DNA of 11,933 nucleotides, from the NCBI GenBank assembly GCA_001275005.1, contig JWZX01002179.1, positions 1 to 11,933 of the forward strand, in the 5' to 3' direction. Source of the stretch: Chrysochromulina tobinii. Taxonomy: Eukaryota; Haptophyta; Prymnesiales; Chrysochromulinaceae. The notes under the pieces were generated by a model. The model worked only from the letters and a program-made list of their open reading frames with translations, made no database searches and was not told the DNA's origin. The position numbers were made by a program, and so were the translations under genes. This document shows positions 7,901 through 11,933 of this stretch, one piece after another. Position 1 is the first letter of the stretch. The number at the start of each line of letters is the position of its first letter.

Positions 7901-8803
7901 GGGCACCACGAGGGCTGCTCGGGCGTCCACCGCGCCGCTCCCGAGCACGAATCCCTTGCCAATGTACCCGTAGAGCGCATGCACGCGCTCAAGCCGCTCC
8001 TCGCTCCCCTCGCCCTCCTCCGCCTCGATGGCGGCCGTAATCGGACCGAAGCGCTCGATGTGCTGCTCGACGAGCGAGCGGAAGGAGCCGTCGGCGAGCG
8101 TCGCTGGCATGAGCTCGCACAGCTCGTGCAGCACCGCGTACACGGGGTTGGTTAGCTTGACGAGCGGGTCGCGCGACGGCAGGAAGCCGCGGCAGCGTGT
8201 CGACCACATCGGGTCGCCCGGACGCGCGGTGCGGTGGCCGCGGAAGCCGCCCGTGAGCGCGCGAATGTGCGCAGGCTGCTCGGGCGCGAACGAGACGTGC
8301 TGCCGAGAGACTTTTTCTTGCGTCTCCACCTTATCCACCGCCTCCGACTCACCATCACCATCGCCTGTCGACCCTTCTTCGTGGCGGGAGAGGCGGCCCA
8401 CAAGCATCGCCTTCATGTACTTGTGCGCGGAGTGGTGGCGCACGGCTCGGAACGCATGCGTCGCATCCTGGCCGGCATATTCAAAGATGCGGTTGAAGCC
8501 GCCAGGGTGGCTCTTGAATTTCGTAATGTCGTACACCTGGCCTTCGATGACGATCCAGCACGATTCCTCCGAGGCGTGTTTCACGAGCTCCGAGCGATGA
8601 ACGACGCGCGCCGGAGTCGCCTCAGGGATCGCGGAAGGTGCTTTGGGCGGCGGCGGAGTTCCTGGTGCGTCGAAGAGACTTGCAAGGAAGCCAGCCGCTT
8701 GCCCTCGCAGCATCGCTTGTGAAGAGTTTGCATTTGTGTCCATGCCTGGTGACGTCGATGAGGACCGGGAAACTTCTGGACGGTTACAGGAAGTTTCGAA
8801 CAT
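4935..8803 (-). CDS. IDO: Cytochrome b5 - indoleamine 2,3-dioxygenase - degenerate IDO fusion
   Basis: Join 8803-7598 and 7517-4935, 1,262 residues. Residues 66-139 are a cytochrome b5 heme domain (HPGG at 99-102, second axial His 124). Residues about 206-640 are an IDO domain: YADCVLNNWERIDP at 323-336; F436, F437 and R441 matching human IDO1 Phe226, Phe227 and Arg231; YYMPAKHRE at 543-551; proximal heme ligand H597; loop KGTGGT at 615-620. Residues about 700-1175 are a second IDO-like domain that lacks these residues. IDO oxidises L-tryptophan to N-formylkynurenine, the first step of the kynurenine route; b5 can reduce its ferric heme. The usual single IDO is near 400 residues, so this is three times that length. 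No clear targeting signal, so cytosol is likely. Start at 8803 is the longest; Met21 (8743) is an alternative and does not affect domains. Confidence 0.92.
5850..6206 (-). repeat. Low-complexity insertion in the second IDO domain
   Basis: Residues about 840-958 separate two homologous blocks that in domain 1 are only about 15 residues apart. It contains alternating Ala-His (849-860), GQGHGQG and HGAP repeats, then Ser/Thr-rich sequence. A 12-bp unit repeats about 4.7 times at 6031-6086, and a 6-bp-like repeat lies at about 6140-6177. Replication slippage is a plausible origin. Confidence 0.8.
6031..6086. repeat. 12-bp tandem repeat (about 4.7 copies)
   Basis: Unit GGAGCGCCGTGC at 6031-6042, 6043-6054, 6055-6066 and 6067-6078, then a partial, diverged copy to 6086. 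On the coding (minus) strand it encodes HGAP-type repeats, and being a multiple of three it preserves the frame. Likely length-polymorphic. Confidence 0.93.
7517..7618. repeat. 22-bp perfect direct repeat at both ends of the b5-IDO intron
   Basis: Positions 7517-7538 and 7597-7618 are identical (both start CCTGCTCCATCC and end GAGAGAGA on the plus strand). The spacing of 80 bp equals the intron length. The repeat covers the exon end and the intron 3' end, not the downstream exon. Confidence 0.95.
7518..7597 (-). other. Intron of the b5-IDO gene (80 bp) flanked by a direct repeat
   Basis: On the minus strand the donor is GAGCAG|GTACGC (exon ends at 7598) and the acceptor GAGCAG|GCCATG (exon resumes at 7517), phase 0. 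Splicing joins SLSWMEQ to AMSHVASN in the middle of the IDO fold, as family alignment requires. The last 21 bases of the upstream exon recur as the last 21 bases of the intron. Retention gives Val-Arg-stop, that is a 404-residue truncated protein. Confidence 0.93.
8387..8608 (-). other. Cytochrome b5 heme-binding domain within the fusion
   Basis: Residues 66-139 begin with VVHRSELVKHASEESCWIVI, typical of b5 domains. They carry HPGG with axial His99, the AGQDAT segment, and HHSAHKYMKAMLVGRL with the second axial His (124). Both ligands being present predicts a functional electron-transfer heme. A charged, Gly/Asp/Glu-rich linker (about 140-165) separates it from the dioxygenase. Confidence 0.95.
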
Positions 8804-8932
8804 TGCACGGCCCTCATGGAGACGGCCGTACTCGCGAATCGGGCCATGAATCGCCTGTACTAAATTCTGTAGCGGGTCCGGGTGTCGTATACGCGCCGGG
8901 CTTCATATGTGTGTACTACGGTACATTCTCTC
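8804..8932 (-). promoter_or_regulatory. Compact 5' region of the b5-IDO gene
   Basis: Only 129 bp separate the upstream channel stop (8933-8935) from the b5-IDO ATG at 8803, so the promoter must lie here or inside the channel 3' end. Upstream minus-strand ATGs exist, notably at 8847 opening an out-of-frame 88-codon frame that overlaps the main start. Transcription may start downstream of it, or it may act as an inhibitory upstream frame. No TATA box is clear. Confidence 0.45.
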
Positions 8933-10513
8933 TCAAAAGATGCCGTCGTCGGGGTCGGCCAGTCGTGAGGACCACGTTTCTTTCGACGTTTCAAAGTCGT
9001 CCTGATCGGCCTCGGAGCCATCCTCCACACTCTCTTCCTGCGCCGGCAGCTTTGCCGTCTTCGTCGGCGGCAGGTATGCCGGACCCCTCCACTGCGGCGG
9101 AGTCGGCAGCTGCAGCGGCTGCGGCTCCTCGCCTAGATCGCCCTGCCTACGTGCGTCGCCCAAGAAAGGGAAGAACGCCTCGACCCCCTCACGCAGCGGC
9201 TCCATCAGAGCCGTCCTCCTCTCCCTCTCGAGGCGTAACTGCTCGTCCAGCGTCCTAATCGCTTGGGCAGTGAGGACGAGCGGTGGCTCGAGCAGCGCGT
9301 TGGCGAGCCGCTTGAGCAGCTTTTGGCGCAGCTTGGGCTCGATCCGCCGGCGCTTGCGCCGTTTGACGAGCTCGAGATCCACGATCGAGATGCGCTCTCG
9401 GCCGGTTTCGTCAAGCTGCTGGAAGGCGGCGCGGCATTCCGAAATGTCTTCTTCGGTCACCTTGCCTTGCAGCACGAGCGTGAGCAGCGTGTACTGGTCC
9501 CGCGTACAGTATGTGCCGTCCACACTCAGATCTAGTCGCCTCACGAGCGGACCGGCAGTGAGCTCGTTCAGCTTCTGCTGCGTGAGCGTGCCGCCGTACC
9601 GCTCGAGAACCTTTCGCTGCGCCAGTCGTCGAGCCGCATGCAACGGCCGGAGCGCCAGCGCGCCCACGACGCGTGCAAACATGACCACCGCCAGCGGCGA
9701 GTAGAGGGCAAGGAAGAGCTTGGAGGCTTGAGTCGAGGGCACCACGTCTCCAAGCCCAGCGGTCGTCATCGCGCCTATCACGAGGTACACACAGTCATTC
9801 CAGCGCTGGCGCATGTCGAGGAGCTTGATCCCGAGGACTCCGCCGCCCAGCAGCACCGACAAGAGCGCCCAGTTGGGCACCCGCTGCGCCCAATTGCGCT
9901 TCCCGCCGTCGTCGCCAATCCACTCGCCCACTACGGCGCTCACGAGCCCGCTCAGCAAGCCGATTCCGGCCATGGCGACCACCGAGGCGAGAGCGCGCGT
10001 GATCGGCCGTGTCGGCGTCAAGTCGCCAAACCCGATGGTCGCAAGCGTCGTCGTGGTGAAGTAAAGAGAGTCGATGACTGACCAACCTTCGAGCGCACGA
10101 AAGGTGCCGGAGAAAGCGGCGACTACCAGCACCAGAATGCCACACACACGCAAGGTGAAAGGTGAGGTGAGGACGCGTGGGCCCGCGAGCGGTGTGTCGA
10201 TGTCCACTGCCATTGCCTGCTCCTCTTCTTCCTCGTCCTCCTCCTCCTCCTCCTCCTCCTCTGTCTGCCTCAGTTGCGAGACATACCGCTCTGCTAGATC
10301 CTCCGGAACTACTTCCTCAATCGCTTGCAGCTGTTCGGCTCGACGAAGCCCAGTACGACGACGTGGGAGCCACTGCACTGCCGCGACGATAATCCCAGAC
10401 CGCCAAGCAGGCAGCAACGGCCGATGCACAAAGAGCGACGGGCGTGTGCACGTCGCGCAGCCTAGGAACAGACCCATGACGAGGGTCAAGACCATCGATG
10501 AGATCCTCCTCAT
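8933..10513 (-). CDS. TPK-type two-pore K+ channel with EF-hands and N-terminal signal
   Basis: 526 residues, apparently intronless. Residues 7-22 are a signal-peptide-like hydrophobic core, followed by an Arg/Pro/Ser-rich stretch (to about 58) that could be the second half of a bipartite plastid presequence; secretory or vacuolar targeting is equally possible. A Glu run (85-98) precedes M1 (119-138). Filter 1 is TIGFGD (159-164), then M2 (171-194), M3 (213-233), filter 2 TAGLGD (251-256) and M4 (264-285). A canonical EF-hand loop spans D328-D339 (D, S, D, G, D at 1, 3, 5, 6, 12), and a degenerate one D368-D379. Two pores plus C-terminal EF-hands is the architecture of plant TPK channels, whose opening is Ca2+-promoted. 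The filters are GFG and GLG rather than GYG. The highly basic stretch KRRKRRR (384-390) follows. It is not closely similar to the four-pore channel at the left edge. Confidence 0.9.
   Translation of the reverse strand: MRRISSMVLTLVMGLFLGCATCTRPSLFVHRPLLPAWRSGIIVAAVQWLPRRRTGLRRAEQLQAIEEVVPEDLAERYVSQLRQTEEEEEEEEDEEEEEQAMAVDIDTPLAGPRVLTSPFTLRVCGILVLVVAAFSGTFRALEGWSVIDSLYFTTTTLATIGFGDLTPTRPITRALASVVAMAGIGLLSGLVSAVVGEWIGDDGGKRNWAQRVPNWALLSVLLGGGVLGIKLLDMRQRWNDCVYLVIGAMTTAGLGDVVPSTQASKLFLALYSPLAVVMFARVVGALALRPLHAARRLAQRKVLERYGGTLTQQKLNELTAGPLVRRLDLSVDGTYCTRDQYTLLTLVLQGKVTEEDISECRAAFQQLDETGRERISIVDLELVKRRKRRRIEPKLRQKLLKRLANALLEPPLVLTAQAIRTLDEQLRLERERRTALMEPLREGVEAFFPFLGDARRQGDLGEEPQPLQLPTPPQWRGPAYLPPTKTAKLPAQEESVEDGSEADQDDFETSKETWSSRLADPDDGIF
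10220..10261 (-). repeat. Poly-Glu trinucleotide run
   Basis: A GAG/GAA run in the channel gene coding Glu85-Glu98 with one Asp (93). Acidic and on the non-membrane N-terminal side before M1. Repeat length is likely variable between strains. Confidence 0.9.
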
Positions 10514-10809
10514 GCGAGAACCCTCAAAACTGCATGATCTGTGGTGTGTTCACACTCGGCCGCCCCTCTTTTCAGACCGTTATATAAATTAAATTTGCGC
10601 ACTCCCACAAACACACACACACACCGAATTCGAATGGAGCCCTCCAGCACCCCTCCGCCGTCCGCTCGAGCTCAGGTGTGTATCCTCGATCGCGTCCTCG
10701 TCCGGCTCCGTGGTTCGCTCCACGTATGCTTACCCGCGGCTTGATTGCAGCATGCTGATAGCATCGTGGTGCGTCCGTCTGCCTCGGGTCTGATGGTTGC
10801 TCCGCAGCC
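10514..10809. other. Spacer between the zinc-finger gene and the EF-hand channel gene
   Basis: Holds the 3' flank of the zinc-finger gene and the upstream region of the channel gene. Contains the AT-rich TATA-like site and an AC microsatellite at about 10611-10624. No supported gene or RNA. Confidence 0.6.
10580..10588 (-). promoter_or_regulatory. TATA-like core promoter of the EF-hand channel gene
   Basis: TTATATAA with flanking AT-rich sequence (10580-10595) stands out in GC-rich surroundings. It lies about 67-75 bp upstream of the minus-strand ATG at 10513, a spacing that fits a TATA box with a 5' leader of about 40 nt. The motif is near-palindromic, so strand is assigned from the neighbouring gene. 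Confidence 0.5.
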
Positions 10810-11769
10810 TCACGCGTACACGATGTGCTCGGCGCTGCGGCACTCGCCCATGGCTTGCATGGCCTCGATCTCCATGCGCTCCCGGGCACGGAGCGCGTGG
10901 CACTCGGCGGCGAACCTGGCGCGCACCGCCTCGACGCTCTCGTCCGTCGCCTTGGCGGAGATCGGCACCGCACGTTCCATACCGCACGCGCGCTCGAAGG
11001 CGCTCAGCTCGCCATCGGCCACTCGGCGCGCTCGGGCGAGCTCGAGCTCGGTCAGCTGGTGCAGCCAATCGCGGGCCGCATGCATCCGCACGAGCGTTGT
11101 CGCGGGCAACCCTAAGGCCGTGAGGTCGGGCAATTCGTGCGGCAACGTGGGGGCGGACGGCGACGAGGTGGCAGTCACGCTGGTGCTCTCTTGCAGGCCC
11201 AGGCGCGATGGCCGCGTGCAAGGATGCTTGTTGTGTTGCTGCACGACGCCGCTGCCAAAGGTGGTGAGGTCGCGCTTGACCGAAGCGAGGCTCTGGGGTG
11301 CGTACACCCACAGCTCACACGAGGGTGCCTCCGTCGTGGTCGGCGTCAGGCCGACGTGTACCCTCGCGCTCGCACCGCGCGGCTTGACGCTCGCGCTCGC
11401 ATTCTCTGGAACATCTCCCCCTGCGGCTGGTCCGGCGTTGGCCGCGGCAGCCTCGGCGGCGGATGCCCTTGGAGGCCTGCAAGGCATCGTCATGCGCGCG
11501 ACGCGATCCTCGTAGCACGACGGGCACACGTCGAAGTCGCAGATCGTGCAAGACCACCGCCACTCTCGCATCTCGAGACCCTTGCCGCAGCCGCCGTCGC
11601 AGCGGAGGGTGGAGCAGCGATTCCGCCAGCGGTTGAGCTCGTGGCCCGCATCACACTCGGCAATAGGCATGCTCAATCCAGTGAGGCTCATGCCCGCCAA
11701 AAGAGCGTAAGCAGCGCAGACGCCGCCCGGATCGGCAGAGGACGGTGCGGATGGCGCCAAAAAAAGCAT
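10810..11769 (-). CDS. ZZ/DC1-like zinc-finger protein, function unknown
   Basis: 319 residues, apparently intronless. Residues 39-85 (nt 11515-11655) hold a cross-brace zinc-binding pattern: C39, H43, C52, C57, C61, C74, C77, C82, C85, with WSCTICDFDVCPSCYED at 72-88. This ending is typical of ZZ and DC1-type fingers in protists, which usually bind proteins or lipids. The rest is Ala/Pro-rich and disordered to about 215, then helical and charged (about 230-310), possibly coiled coil. Residues 14-36 are mildly hydrophobic but not a convincing signal; Met27 or Met34 could be the true start without touching the finger. Its promoter region carries an E2F-like site at 11844-11855. Partner and process are unknown. 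Confidence 0.75.
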   Translation of the reverse strand: MLFLAPSAPSSADPGGVCAAYALLAGMSLTGLSMPIAECDAGHELNRWRNRCSTLRCDGGCGKGLEMREWRWSCTICDFDVCPSCYEDRVARMTMPCRPPRASAAEAAAANAGPAAGGDVPENASASVKPRGASARVHVGLTPTTTEAPSCELWVYAPQSLASVKRDLTTFGSGVVQQHNKHPCTRPSRLGLQESTSVTATSSPSAPTLPHELPDLTALGLPATTLVRMHAARDWLHQLTELELARARRVADGELSAFERACGMERAVPISAKATDESVEAVRARFAAECHALRARERMEIEAMQAMGECRSAEHIVYA

Positions 11770-11933
11770 GAGCGAAAAAAGCGAGTTTCAACGGGCAAAC
11801 TTCGTCTGCCTCGAAGTCTCGAGGAATGGGTTCCGTGGCCAAGTTTCGCGGGAAAGAGTGACTACTTGAGTAGTGGTGAGTAACCTTAGACGTCGCACGC
11901 GGAGTGCGCAAAGGGTGTTCTAGACAGACAACC
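11770..11933. other. Upstream flank of the zinc-finger gene
   Basis: Contains A-runs at 11760-11765 and 11775-11780, small inverted repeats at 11809-11824 (arms CCTCGA/TCGAGG) and 11861-11874 (arms ACTAC/GTAGT), and the E2F-like site. No coding region is supported. Confidence 0.45.
11844..11855 (-). promoter_or_regulatory. E2F-like site upstream of the zinc-finger gene
   Basis: Minus-strand TTTCCCGCGAAA contains the E2F/DP consensus TTTSSCGC and is a near-perfect palindrome. It lies 75 bp upstream of the ATG at 11769. In plants and green algae such sites drive S-phase genes. One motif is weak evidence on its own. Confidence 0.4.

Larger units (their letters stand above)
6804..8188 (-). other. 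First IDO domain, catalytic residues intact
   Basis: Residues about 206-640, interrupted by the 80-bp intron. Starts with GFLPSRDPL, which matches the family N-terminus. FFHRLRPYISSW (436-447) aligns without gaps to FFSVLRIYLSGW of human IDO1, keeping the pocket Phe pair and the Arg that binds the substrate carboxylate. H597 (codon at 6933-6935) sits at the proximal heme position in FRWRHLSYIEEYV. The GTGGT loop follows. All expected elements for tryptophan dioxygenation are visible. Confidence 0.93.

Noticed and set aside
8028-8600. Plus-strand frame of 190 residues
   Set aside because: Antisense to the b5 and IDO region, which is certain from family motifs.
1-11933. tRNA, rRNA, transposon ends or viral genes
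   Set aside because: No cloverleaf, rRNA core, transposase, reverse transcriptase or long terminal repeats seen by reading both strands. A covariance-model scan would be needed to exclude small RNAs.

Overview
The window looks like nuclear DNA of a photosynthetic protist, most likely a haptophyte or a related GC-rich alga. The sequence is GC-rich, the genes are protein-coding with short GT-AG introns (80, 98 and 133 bp), there are no bacterial operon features, and the proteins carry Ser-Pro-rich runs, a SEA-like ectodomain of a kind I associate with haptophytes and other algae, and what may be a bipartite plastid-type presequence. The lineage is inferred from style, not proven.

Layout. Positions 2-3633 (+) hold the 3' part of a large membrane protein gene. 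It has an extensin-like Pro/Ser run, a SEA-like ectodomain, then two consecutive two-pore potassium-channel units (four P-loops: GYG, GLG, GYG, GFG), and finally the first membrane segment of a third unit before it stops. A roughly 540 bp gene-poor gap follows. The rest is read from the minus strand in tandem. From the right edge leftward it contains a ZZ/DC1-like zinc-finger protein (11769-10810), a plant-TPK-like two-pore K+ channel with EF-hands and an N-terminal signal (10513-8933), a 1,262-residue fusion of cytochrome b5 with two indoleamine 2,3-dioxygenase (IDO) domains (8803-4935, one intron), and a small probable membrane protein (4761-4177).

The most striking item is the b5-IDO-IDO fusion. 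Cytochrome b5 is an established reductant of mammalian IDO1, so a covalent fusion would place the electron donor on the enzyme. The first IDO domain keeps the heme His, the Phe-Phe...Arg substrate pocket and the GTGGT loop. The second has lost all of these and looks like a pseudoenzyme. The second striking item is the single-chain four-P-loop K+ channel with a cell-wall-like ectodomain. The intron of the b5-IDO gene is bounded by a 22-bp direct repeat, a possible scar of intron gain. No functional link between the neighbouring genes is evident beyond both channels being K+-selective by motif.
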